A stretch of 33,303 nt of DNA from the NCBI RefSeq assembly GCF_044383835.1, contig NZ_JBISEP010000031.1:1-33303 (forward strand), written 5' to 3'. The position numbers and the translations under genes are program-made. Positions 23,760 through 31,031 of this stretch are shown here, piece by piece; the stretch's first letter is position 1, and every line of letters starts with the position of its first letter. Source of the stretch: Paraliobacillus sp044383835 (lineage in GTDB: Bacteria; Bacillota; Bacilli; Bacillales; Amphibacillaceae). The notes beneath the pieces were generated by a model, which saw nothing but the letters and a program-made list of their open reading frames with translations, was not told the DNA's origin and did not search any database.

Positions 23760-23897
23760 TTAATAAGGAAACAATTTCCTTGTCTGTTTCATTGCGAAGT
23801 TCTAGTGTATCCCAAACCGGGCCTCTTTGCTATCCACACAAAAGAAGGATTACTGACAGAAGAAAAGATACTCTACTTAAAATACATAAAGGAGTAA
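23760..23897 (+). pseudogene. C-terminal fragment of an unidentified protein
   Basis: An open stretch without a start codon, reading CEVLVYPKPGLFAIHTKEG then LLTEEKILYLKYIKE and stopping. Its last codons AAG GAG TAA also form the ribosome binding site of the following gene. It looks like the tail of a lost gene; no family recognised. Confidence 0.35.
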
Positions 23898-23918
23898 CTA
23901 GTTAGTACAAAAAAATCT

Positions 23919-24146
23919 ATGTTTTTCTCAGGAATTGGCTTACTGGTGGTTAGCGGGGTTTTGTTTACATTTGAAAGATTTTTATCGATTTTAACATTTG
24001 CAGTTTATAGTTTTGATGAAGGAAAAAGTTCAGTTCCAGCAGAACCTTCTATGCCAGGTATCTTTGATAACTTTTTTGTTTTTTCTTTCTTAATAATCGG
24101 TATTATTTTCGTCTTGGTTTCGTTCTCTGATAAAGTTCATCAATAA
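23919..24146 (+). CDS. Small two-helix membrane protein, start uncertain
   Basis: A 75-residue protein with two hydrophobic segments (about 1-30 and 49-68) separated by a SFDEGKSSVPAEPSMPG loop. The first ATG is 24 bases after the only AAGGAG box. In the same frame, the codon at the proper spacing (23901) is GTT, followed by STKKS and then the ATG, so the original start may have been GTG or ATG and been lost. The gene may therefore be weakly translated or dead. Function unknown. Confidence 0.4.
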   Translation: MFFSGIGLLVVSGVLFTFERFLSILTFAVYSFDEGKSSVPAEPSMPGIFDNFFVFSFLIIGIIFVLVSFSDKVHQ

Positions 24147-24160
24147 TAATGAACAATGAT

Positions 24161-24200
24161 GGAGGAAGGACAAATTAAGCTTTGTTCCCTCCTCCACTTT
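24161..24200 (+). terminator. Hairpin after the small membrane protein
   Basis: GGAGGA with an extension to ACAAA pairs with TTTGT and CTCCTCC around TTAAGC, with two mismatches. The following sequence is ACTTTTCTG, so a moderate terminator is likely. The remaining 24201-24289 shows nothing. Confidence 0.55.
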
Positions 24201-24289
24201 TCTGTGTTATATACCTCTTAACTATGCCTCTTGTTAAACATAATCTAACTCTATTCAAAGTAAGCATGCATCCGTAAAAAGCTAACTTT

Positions 24290-24748
24290 TTATTTTTTAT
24301 AAACCATTTGAAACCTTTCACAAACCACCAGGATGTTGTAATTAAAATCTTGGTTTATTGCTTCAAGCTCTTTTTTGAAAAAGGCTTCGTGAACCTCACG
24401 CCAATAACTTAATGTGCGATCACCTTCACCCTCTAAATAGGCCTGTTCTGCTGTAACTTCATCAAAGGGAACGATTTCTACTGAGGTAGTCTCTACTATG
24501 GCAACAGCATTCCCTTCCCCATCGAGAATGACATTCATAAGACCCACATACGGTAACTCCTCATTCTCCAATTCATATAAAATATAGTTTGAAGCTGTCG
24601 CTGTTTTCGTTCCTTCCAACACTAATGCTGCAAGGTCATCAGCCATTTCTTTTGAATCACCAAATGCCCATGCATCATAATTTGTTGGAGCTTCTGGATT
24701 TATTTTTTTGTAGTCCTTCCACATTTGAATAATAGAATCATTTTTCAT
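24290..24748 (-). CDS. ASCH-domain protein
   Basis: A 152-residue protein. The pattern WAFGDSKEMADDLAALVLEGTKTATAS, then VGLMNVILDGEGNAVAIVETTSVEIVPFDEV and GEGDRTLSYWREVHEAFF, is that of the ASCH superfamily (PUA-like fold, RNA- or nucleoside-related). Some relatives act as N4-acetylcytidine amidohydrolases, others are only supposed RNA binders; the sequence does not decide. It starts 22 bases after the ABC-F stop, so both are probably on one transcript. The link to translation-related genes is loosely consistent with an RNA-binding role. Confidence 0.85.
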   Translation of the reverse strand: MKNDSIIQMWKDYKKINPEAPTNYDAWAFGDSKEMADDLAALVLEGTKTATASNYILYELENEELPYVGLMNVILDGEGNAVAIVETTSVEIVPFDEVTAEQAYLEGEGDRTLSYWREVHEAFFKKELEAINQDFNYNILVVCERFQMVYKK

Positions 24749-24770
24749 CTTATATCAACCTGCTTTCCAT

Positions 24771-26648
24771 TTAATTTTCTAGCTGATCACAGAGCTCTTC
24801 CCATTTCTGTTCTAAATCTTCTTTTTCCTTATATAACTGTTGGATTAACTCCAAGTCATCCGCTTCCAATAAATTTTTGTCTAACGCTGTTATTTCTTCC
24901 TCTAATGAGACTAAATCCTTTTCCAAGTTTTCCGTGACCGTACGTTTATTCTTTACCGTCTGCTTTAATCGTGAGATTGGTTCTTTCTTTTTCTCGGTTC
25001 TTACCTGTTCTGTCTTTTCTTGTAACTCAACCATTTTTTCCTTTGCCCATGTGTAGTCACCTTCAAAGCAATGGATCTTTTTTGCTTCTATCCAGTAAAT
25101 CTTGCTAAATAGCTTGTTAAGAAAATAACGATCATGGGAGACAGACAATAAGCTACCTTGGAAATCTTCGAGTGCTTCTTCCAACACTTCTCTTGATTCA
25201 ATATCTAAATGGTTTGTTGGTTCATCTAAGACGAGCAAATTAATATCTTGATACATTAATTGGGCTAATCTTAACCGCATTCTTTCGCCACCGCTAAGCT
25301 TAGAGACTTTTTGAAAAACCGCATATCCATAAAACATAAACCTGGCCAAAATACCCCTCGCTTCTCCTTCCGTCACTTTAACCTCATCTCTAAATGTTTC
25401 AATAACCGTTTCATCCTTCAAAGTGGAGAAAATATTTTGAGATAGGTACCCTATTTTGACATTGCTGCCTATCTGAACTACACCTTTATCAGGATCAAGC
25501 TGTTGAAGAATTAATTTGAGTAATGTTGATTTCCCTGTTCCGTTTTCACCTATTATTGCAGCTCGATCTTGGTAGGTAAAATGCATATTTACATCCTCGA
25601 ACAACAACTTATCATCAAAACTTTTTGAAACATCTTCAAGCAATATAACGTCATTTCCACTTCGGTCAGAGGCATCCATCTCTAGATTCATTTTCTTCCG
25701 ATTTAAGATCGGTCTATTTAACTTTTCCATTCTCTCTAGCGCTCTTTCCATATTCCTTGCGCGTCTATGAAGATCCGCATTAGGTGGGTTCGCTCTGTTT
25801 GCCCATTCTCTGAGCCTTTTAATTGCTTCCTTCATCTTTTTTATTTTCTTTTGCTGTTCCTCATAGGCTTGAAATTCCCTTAGTAGCTTTTCTTCTTTTT
25901 CTTTTACAAACCCTGTAAAATTTGTATGGTAAGTCGTTACTTCTCCGTCCTCCAAATCGATTACCTTGTTGACGACTTCATCGAGAAAATAACGATCATG
26001 TGAAATAACAAGCACTGTACCGCTGTATTCTCTTAAAAAGTTCCCAAGCCATTCGACTGCCATCAAATCTAAATGGTTCGTCGGTTCATCCAATAATAGT
26101 AGGTCCGGTTGCTTCAACAGCATTAGGCCTAGACCAACTTTTGTTTTTTCTCCACCACTTAACCTAGAGAATGGCTGATCAAGTAAACGCTGAATATTTA
26201 AACCGTGAACGATTTTTTCAATATTAGACTCTATCTCATAACCACCATTGATTGCATATTTGTCTTGTACATTTCCATATTCACCGATCAGTTTTTGGAG
26301 TTTATCTGCATTCGACTCCATCCCCATCTCAGCCTCTAGCTTCTTCATCTTTTCTTCCATCTGCAACAAAGATGAGAAGGCTACTTTTAATACATCCTTC
26401 GTAGTTGTTGCATCATGGTAATCTGGGATTTGTGTCAGATAACCAATAGCAGCATCTTTCTTCCAATGGATTTGTCCTGCATCTGGAGTTTTCTCACCAG
26501 CTAACAAACGAATTAAAGTCGTTTTTCCACTACCGTTTCTGCCAACTAATCCAACCCGTTCTTTTTCTTTTATTTCAAATGATATATCTTCAAAAATGGC
26601 ATTTCCACCATACATCTTAGCTATTTTATTAACACTACATGCGATCAT
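24771..26648 (-). CDS. ABC-F ATPase, ribosome-acting (possible antibiotic protection)
   Basis: A 625-residue soluble protein with two ATPase domains and no membrane part. Domain 1: Walker A GRNGSGKT (36-43), signature LSGGE (163-167), Walker B LLLLDEPTNHLD (183-194). A charged linker with predicted paired helices lies at about 245-325. Domain 2: Walker A GENGTGKST (367-375), LSGGERMRL and LLVLDEPTNHLD. A C-terminal coiled coil (about 555-625) ends the protein. ABC-F proteins bind the ribosomal E site; some displace antibiotics, others aid translation. I cannot place it firmly in a resistance subgroup. The elaborate attenuator-like leader favours drug-inducible resistance over housekeeping. 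AAGGAGG precedes the ATG. Followed by the ASCH gene. Confidence 0.85.
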   Translation of the reverse strand: MIACSVNKIAKMYGGNAIFEDISFEIKEKERVGLVGRNGSGKTTLIRLLAGEKTPDAGQIHWKKDAAIGYLTQIPDYHDATTTKDVLKVAFSSLLQMEEKMKKLEAEMGMESNADKLQKLIGEYGNVQDKYAINGGYEIESNIEKIVHGLNIQRLLDQPFSRLSGGEKTKVGLGLMLLKQPDLLLLDEPTNHLDLMAVEWLGNFLREYSGTVLVISHDRYFLDEVVNKVIDLEDGEVTTYHTNFTGFVKEKEEKLLREFQAYEEQQKKIKKMKEAIKRLREWANRANPPNADLHRRARNMERALERMEKLNRPILNRKKMNLEMDASDRSGNDVILLEDVSKSFDDKLLFEDVNMHFTYQDRAAIIGENGTGKSTLLKLILQQLDPDKGVVQIGSNVKIGYLSQNIFSTLKDETVIETFRDEVKVTEGEARGILARFMFYGYAVFQKVSKLSGGERMRLRLAQLMYQDINLLVLDEPTNHLDIESREVLEEALEDFQGSLLSVSHDRYFLNKLFSKIYWIEAKKIHCFEGDYTWAKEKMVELQEKTEQVRTEKKKEPISRLKQTVKNKRTVTENLEKDLVSLEEEITALDKNLLEADDLELIQQLYKEKEDLEQKWEELCDQLEN

Positions 26649-26674
26649 TGTTATTCCTCCTTATAAAAAAATAT

Positions 26675-26712
26675 ACAAAAAAAGCCATGAGAAGACATAC
26701 CTTCCCATGGCT
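26675..26712 (-). terminator. Second leader terminator, just before the ABC-F gene
   Basis: AGCCATGAGAAG (26683-26694) pairs with CTTCCCATGGCT (26701-26712), one mismatch. On the minus strand it is followed by TTTTTTTG. It ends about 30 bases before the ABC-F start codon, so it must be overcome for expression. Confidence 0.85.
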
Positions 26713-26723
26713 ACAGTTTTTAA

Positions 26724-26755
26724 TAGAACGTCCATTTCACTTAATCAGCGTTCTA
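26724..26755 (-). promoter_or_regulatory. Third hairpin of the ABC-F leader
   Basis: TAGAACG (26724-26730) pairs with CGTTCTA (26749-26755) around an 18-nt loop. It lies between the two terminators and could be a switching element. Confidence 0.45.
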
Positions 26756-26763
26756 TTCCATTT

Positions 26764-26795
26764 TAAAAAAGGAGAGCATGAAAATGCTCTCCTTT
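26764..26795 (-). terminator. First leader terminator of the ABC-F gene
   Basis: A perfect 12-bp stem (AAAGGAGAGCAT with ATGCTCTCCTTT) around a 4-nt loop, followed on the minus strand by TTTTTT. It lies 46 bases past the stop of the upstream ORF. Confidence 0.9.
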
Positions 26796-26840
26796 ACACT
26801 GTCTTTATATCATGTGGGTTAAGAGATGTTTTTCACCGTT

Positions 26841-26969
26841 TTAGTTTACTATTGAGTTACTAAAAAAAGACACACGTGTCCCGTTATCAACTACAACAGC
26901 AAATTTTGCACGGTTCAAATAAAGGAATTCAACCCAAAATCCGCACACTAAAACAGCTTGATTCAACAT
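26841..26969 (-). CDS. Leader peptide (upstream ORF) of the ABC-F gene
   Basis: A 42-codon ORF with a strong box (GGAGG, then TGGGGTAAG) before its ATG. The peptide begins MLNQAVLVCGFWVEFLYLNR, continues AKFAVVVDNG and ends SFFSNSIVN. It precedes two terminators and the ABC-F gene on the same strand. Leader peptides whose translation is stalled by ribosome-targeting drugs control vmlR, msr and related ABC-F genes; a similar role is inferred here. Near its 3' end the codons pass through GACACGTGTGTC followed by seven T, which could itself be a minor terminator when the ORF is untranslated. At 42 residues it is longer than many known leader peptides, and a short independent protein is possible. 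Confidence 0.7.
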   Translation of the reverse strand: MLNQAVLVCGFWVEFLYLNRAKFAVVVDNGTRVSFFSNSIVN

Positions 26970-27003
26970 CTTACCCCACCTCCGATTCATTAAAGTTAGT
27001 TAT

Positions 27004-27032
27004 ATATTATCACTTTGAGGAAATATATTCAA
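27004..27032 (-). promoter_or_regulatory. Promoter of the ABC-F leader transcript
   Basis: On the minus strand, -35 TTGAAT (27027-27032) and -10 TAATAT (27004-27009) are 17 bases apart, about 35 bases upstream of the leader ORF. The rest of 27033-27311 is AT-rich with no gene seen. Confidence 0.6.
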
Positions 27033-27311
27033 TCTTTTTATAGTTAAATTATTTAAATCTCTATGTTTATAAATCTGAAATAACCTATTAACTTAGAAAA
27101 TAATTATTCATTCAACAAAAATAAAAAATGTCCTAAAAAATATAAGCATAAAATCAAAGCTACATTTAGAAACAAATAAAAATAATACACCATTTTCTAT
27201 TTATATCTTCCACAATCGTACCTGTTTCCGGAAATCTTAATATAAAGAATCACTAGTCATTACTACTTCTCACTATACTTACGGACTATTTAGTACAAAA
27301 TCAAAAAAGTT

Positions 27312-27785
27312 TTAATTCGTTTTCTTAACAAACAATACTCTATCTTGATTTATCCCATCATAATCAGAAAATACTGAAACTCCATCAATTTCTATGTCAC
27401 CTTTTTCAATATTAAATCCCATTTTGGTGTGATAGACAATAGAGGCCTTATTAACAGGTGAAGTTACAGCACGAACAACATTTCTATTATTCTTTTTTAT
27501 GCTATTGAAAAAAGCATTATAAAGTCGCCTTCCAATTTGCTTTTTACGGAATTCAGGGTTCACACTGACAAAATGTATGTATGCAACATTTGTATCAGAT
27601 TGAGACAAAAATCCAATTAAAAACCCAACTATTTCACCGTCTTTTTCAGCAATAAAACTTGTATTATTAAAATAATCAAAGAATAACTTGGGCAACTTAT
27701 TTGACATTTCTCTACCATCCCACCATTCGTTAATCAACGGTGAAATAATGTAATAATCAGAACTTTTCACATTGCGTATTTCCAC
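27312..27785 (-). CDS. GNAT-family N-acetyltransferase
   Basis: A 157-residue acetyltransferase. Typical GNAT order: MEIRNVKSSDYYIISPLI start, GEIVGFLIGF strand, VSVNPEFRKKQIGRRLYNAFF (motif A, acetyl-CoA pyrophosphate loop Q/R-x-x-G-x-R) and PVNKASIVYHTKMGF (motif B). The substrate is not predictable. No close operon partner; a promoter is not obvious. Probably complete. Confidence 0.85.
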   Translation of the reverse strand: MEIRNVKSSDYYIISPLINEWWDGREMSNKLPKLFFDYFNNTSFIAEKDGEIVGFLIGFLSQSDTNVAYIHFVSVNPEFRKKQIGRRLYNAFFNSIKKNNRNVVRAVTSPVNKASIVYHTKMGFNIEKGDIEIDGVSVFSDYDGINQDRVLFVKKTN

Positions 27786-27838
27786 TAATAAACATCCTTT
27801 TTTTATTATGCTTTAGACAATTTTATGACAAGAAAAAA

Positions 27839-28430
27839 TTGTTCTACCTTATCTCGTCGCATACGGCGATAGAAATTTCTATAACTACAAGCATCGAATT
27901 TTCTTACATTTTAAGTTCAAATATATCAAGCAAAAGTCAGAGAAAAAGAGGCAAACAGCGATTTTGCTATAGTATCCACGATCGAAATCAGAAAAAAGCA
28001 AGTTATTCGATGATACAATTGTCAGTCGTCATCACAAGCGTGTTGTTATGAAGCTTGCTAAGCATTTATCAAAATGCATTATCGCAATTAAGCTATATGG
28101 AAGGCGAGCTCACCAACATTGAAACATCGTTCCGTCAATGGCTAAATCAACTATTACAGAAATTATTTAAGGCGATTGTTTTCGATTACGGTAAAGAGTT
28201 TTCAAACGGAAAAAACAGCAACAATAAAGAGGGTTCATACATTTATCCCCAGATCTTCGAGCACACCATTTCAAAGAAAATTAAAAGAGCACTTTAACCG
28301 GCTCCTTAGGAAGAACGAACTATCAAATTCCATTCTAGCATCATAAAAGTATATTTTTAACGTTACAATGAAAAGAAACATTATTCCTAGAAAATCACTG
28401 AATCACCAGATTTCTAAGCTACTTTTATTT
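27839..28430 (+). pseudogene. Decayed IS30-family transposase, copy 1
   Basis: Fragments in several frames match an IS30 transposase in order: KSQRKRGKQRFCYSIHDRNQ, then (other frame) KLAKHLSKCIIAIKLYGRR, then FRQWLNQLL, LFKAIVFDYGKEFSNGKN, LKEHFNRLLRKNE and finally RNIIPRKSLNHQ. The same blocks appear in better shape in copy 2. Many stops and frameshifts; the N-terminal third is missing. The right end abuts the stop of the DUF1835-like gene. Confidence 0.8.
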
Positions 28431-29223
28431 TATACATACGGATGGATTGTAAATCGCCTTCATACACCAAATGACCTGAATGAATAAGTGAGCGAATTCG
28501 ATATTCAATCCAAGCATCAGACAACGGTTGTTCGGAATGTCCCATTACTTCCCCAATCAACCTAACTGCATGTATAAACTCAGAATCACCTATTCCACTA
28601 ATTTTTTTGGCACAGTTTATAATAAAAGCATCCCAACTTGACTCTTGCTGATGAAATATTCTTCCCTTTTTCCATGAACGAAAAAAACTTTCACTTTGAA
28701 TTAGTCTTTCTCCCTCTTGTTCTAAACTCCCTCTCATTCTCGCTGAAATTGGATAAAGTGAATGTTCATAAAAATGAGCTAGCTGTTTAGGATTACATTC
28801 ACCAGTATGTCTAATCTCTATGTACACATCACCATGTTTTGTATAGTCTTTCATAGCTTTAAACGTATTCACAGTATTTATAGTAACTTCACTATTCTTT
28901 AACAAATAGTAACAAATCCGAAGACCTATTTGTTCTGCCGAATTGTCACAAGTCCAAATCGTTAGTCGATCACCGTTTTTTATTTCCGCTAATTGTTGCA
29001 ATGCCTGCTCACATGTTATTTTGTCCTCTTCGATACAACTCCACATTGTTTCACAGCTAGATTTCAACCAAGTAAAATAATGTTTCATACCACTTTTTTT
29101 ATGAATATTTTTAATCGGCCCAATAGAAAAATCAATTGGGAATCCAATAATTTTATGATTCTTTCCAGGTAAAGCAAATTTCAAGCTAGCTTCTGCAGAT
29201 TTTCCAAAAACAACATGAATCAT
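28414..29223 (-). CDS. DUF1835/DUF3658-type protein
   Basis: A 269-residue soluble protein. The N-terminal half starts MIHVVFGKSAEASLKFAL and has the FPIDFSIGPI and WTCDNSAEQIGLRICYYLL blocks of DUF1835; the C-terminal half has the EGERLIQSESFFRSW and SDAWIEYRIRSLIHSGHLVYEGD blocks of DUF3658. Bacillus proteins of this make-up are often annotated only by the DUF names; the function is not known. It lies between two IS30-type remnants and has no operon partner, so it may have been carried with them. Confidence 0.75.
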   Translation of the reverse strand: MIHVVFGKSAEASLKFALPGKNHKIIGFPIDFSIGPIKNIHKKSGMKHYFTWLKSSCETMWSCIEEDKITCEQALQQLAEIKNGDRLTIWTCDNSAEQIGLRICYYLLKNSEVTINTVNTFKAMKDYTKHGDVYIEIRHTGECNPKQLAHFYEHSLYPISARMRGSLEQEGERLIQSESFFRSWKKGRIFHQQESSWDAFIINCAKKISGIGDSEFIHAVRLIGEVMGHSEQPLSDAWIEYRIRSLIHSGHLVYEGDLQSIRMYKIKVA

Positions 29224-29369
29224 ATTACCACTCCACTCTATTATAATTTCTAGGTGATATTTTTTCGTTAGCTAATATTATAACAATTTTCGACATACGA
29301 TAAATGGTCATAATCCAAGTATTAATATAATTATATCAATTTTTCACAAATTATCTAACTCTATTTTAA
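29224..29369. other. Spacer before IS30 copy 2
   Basis: About 145 AT-rich bases. It should hold the promoter of the DUF1835-like gene; no feature is clear. Confidence 0.3.
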
Positions 29370-30214
29370 AGTCGTTGATTGTAAAATTAAGCGAGTCATC
29401 AGACAACTAAAAGAAGGAAAAACAGCGATTTACATTCATCTGGAATATAAGAAAAACAAGCAAAAATGTGGTCGTAAATCGATTAAATGAAGTGGATTAG
29501 ATCAAAGAAAAAGTAAAGAATGGTTGGACTCCAGACGTCATCGTTGGTAGAAAAGAAAGACCCATCTCTTGTAGTATGCGTACCCTTTATCGGCAGTTTG
29601 AAAAGGGTGTTTTCAGACAAGAGAAATTACCGATGAAAGAGAAAAGAAAACCAAACGGTCACCAAGAAAATAGAGGAAAACAAGCATTTAGACGTAGTAT
29701 AGATGAGCGCAATCAGGAACATCTATACTACAACAATGAATTTGGCAATCTAGAAGGTGATACTATTGTTGGTAACAAACACAAGAGTGCCGTGATCACT
29801 TTGGTTGAACGACTAAGCAAATGTATCATTGCGATCAAACCTAAAGGCAGGAAGGCACAGGATATTGAAGAAGCACTAAACGGTTGGCTGCAAGGCGTTC
29901 CTAGACACCTATTCAAATCCATTATCTTTGACTGTGGCAAAGAATTTTTGAATTGTAAAAACGTCAGTAATAATCATGATATTGACATCTATTTTGCCGA
30001 TCCAGGAACGCCATCACAAAGAGGATTGAATGAAACTTCGAATGGTCTACTACGTAAAAACGGTCTACCAAAAGAGATGGGTTTCAATTCCGTTACACAA
30101 GAATATATATCAACTGTTGCTTCTAGAAGAAACAACATTCCAAGAAAATCATTAAATTATCAAACACTAAGGGGTGACAAGGCAATTAAAAGTTTCCTTC
30201 ACTTGATTTGGTGA
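29370..30214 (+). pseudogene. Decayed IS30-family transposase, copy 2
   Basis: The longest open part (29576-30214, 212 codons) keeps the DDE catalytic core: LEGDTIVGNKHKSAVIT, SIIFDCGKEF and PSQRGLNETSNGLLRKNG hold the two aspartates and the glutamate. The N-terminal part is broken: upstream sequence reads RVIRQLKEGKTAIYIHLEY and KNKQKCGRKSIK, a stop, then SGLDQRKSKEW in shifted frames. The C-terminus leaves the family pattern after PRKSLNYQT and runs antisense into the neighbouring gene's end. A full IS30 transposase has over 300 residues. It cannot make an active enzyme. Confidence 0.85.
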
Positions 30215-30680
30215 AAACCTTATATTCATTTTCATCTTTTCCTTTTGTAAGAATGATGTTCTTGTTTTCTTTTGAAAAATAGATAGATGTTCCTACCTCT
30301 AAATAATTTGACGATAGATTATCTTCTGGTAAGGTATCTTCTGTCAATTTTGTTTTCACTTCACCGATTTTATCACCTGGAGTGTAATTTGATGAATTTA
30401 AGTTACTGTCCAAAACATAATCTGTATTGTCAATTCGTAGTATTGCAATGAATGAACCTATTCCTTCTTCGGCTATATCCCCGTCGTGAATCATGTTAGT
30501 TGAATTTGAAAATAGTAATAAAAGTAATGTTAACGCTGCAACTATGGTTGGAATTGCAATCAATTCCCATCTTCGTTTTGGCTTACCCATTTCAGATTTT
30601 GCCTTTAGAACCCCAGACTGACTTTTTTGATGAATATTTTTGGGTAATTTAATCTTATTGACCTCTTGTTTTAATTTCAT
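30186..30680 (-). CDS. Membrane-anchored anti-sigma-like protein
   Basis: A 164-residue protein: a lysine-rich cytoplasmic N-terminus (1-40), one hydrophobic helix (LIAIPTIVAALTLLLLLF, about 40-57) and a polar outer domain of about 105 residues. This is the layout of ECF anti-sigma factors and of small sigma-operon membrane proteins, and its ATG directly follows the TAA of the sigma region 4 gene. I see no zinc-binding anti-sigma motif, so the role is inferred from position. The C-terminus ends within 20 bases of the IS30 remnant and may have been trimmed. Confidence 0.55.
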   Translation of the reverse strand: MKLKQEVNKIKLPKNIHQKSQSGVLKAKSEMGKPKRRWELIAIPTIVAALTLLLLLFSNSTNMIHDGDIAEEGIGSFIAILRIDNTDYVLDSNLNSSNYTPGDKIGEVKTKLTEDTLPEDNLSSNYLEVGTSIYFSKENKNIILTKGKDENEYKVFTKSSEGNF

Positions 30681-30941
30681 TTATAAGTTACCTCCTTCCA
30701 GTAATTCTTTTTTTATTTTTTTTAAAGACCTGTAAAGTATGGACTTAGCGGTCCCTAAGGGAATTTCTAAGTGTTCTGAAATCTCCTTAAATGTATAATC
30801 TAGATAAAATTTTAAAAGCACTATGCTTTTTTCTTCCTCATTCACATCATCAATTAAGTTTTTTAACGTCAAATTTAAACAAATATCATCGGTCACAGCA
30901 CCAATATTTTCTATATAATCCGGATTTAATGTTGGTAGCAC
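30681..30941 (-). pseudogene. Truncated ECF sigma factor (region 4 only)
   Basis: An 86-residue product carrying sigma-70 region 4: NEEEKSIVLLKFYLDYTFKEISEHLEIPLGTAKSILYRSLKKIKKEL, the helix-turn-helix that binds the -35 element. Region 2, needed for core binding and -10 melting, is absent; an in-frame stop lies five codons upstream of the GTG start. A full ECF factor has about 160-190 residues, so the 5' half is lost. The GTG has no convincing ribosome binding site. A good sigma-A promoter directly upstream may still transcribe this piece and its partner. Confidence 0.7.
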
Positions 30942-30952
30942 TTTGACTATCT

Positions 30953-30982
30953 CTTATAATATTGGCTATGCGGGTTTGTCAA
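30953..30982 (-). promoter_or_regulatory. Sigma-A promoter in front of the sigma remnant
   Basis: On the minus strand, -35 TTGACA (30977-30982), 18-base spacer, -10 TATAAG (30953-30958). The -10 is only a few bases upstream of the GTG of the sigma remnant. Confidence 0.65.
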
Positions 30983-31031
30983 ATTAAATGATTATCACTC
31001 TTAAAAAACATTCACAGGTCGTAAATATACT

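Noticed and set aside
28055..28297. Independent 80-codon protein
   Set aside because: Its blocks (FRQWLNQLL, IVFDYGKEF) align with the transposase of the neighbouring IS30 copy, so it is part of the relic.
29576..30214. Functional IS30 transposase
   Set aside because: The DDE core is open but the N-terminal DNA-binding half is broken by stops and shifts and the C-terminus is lost.
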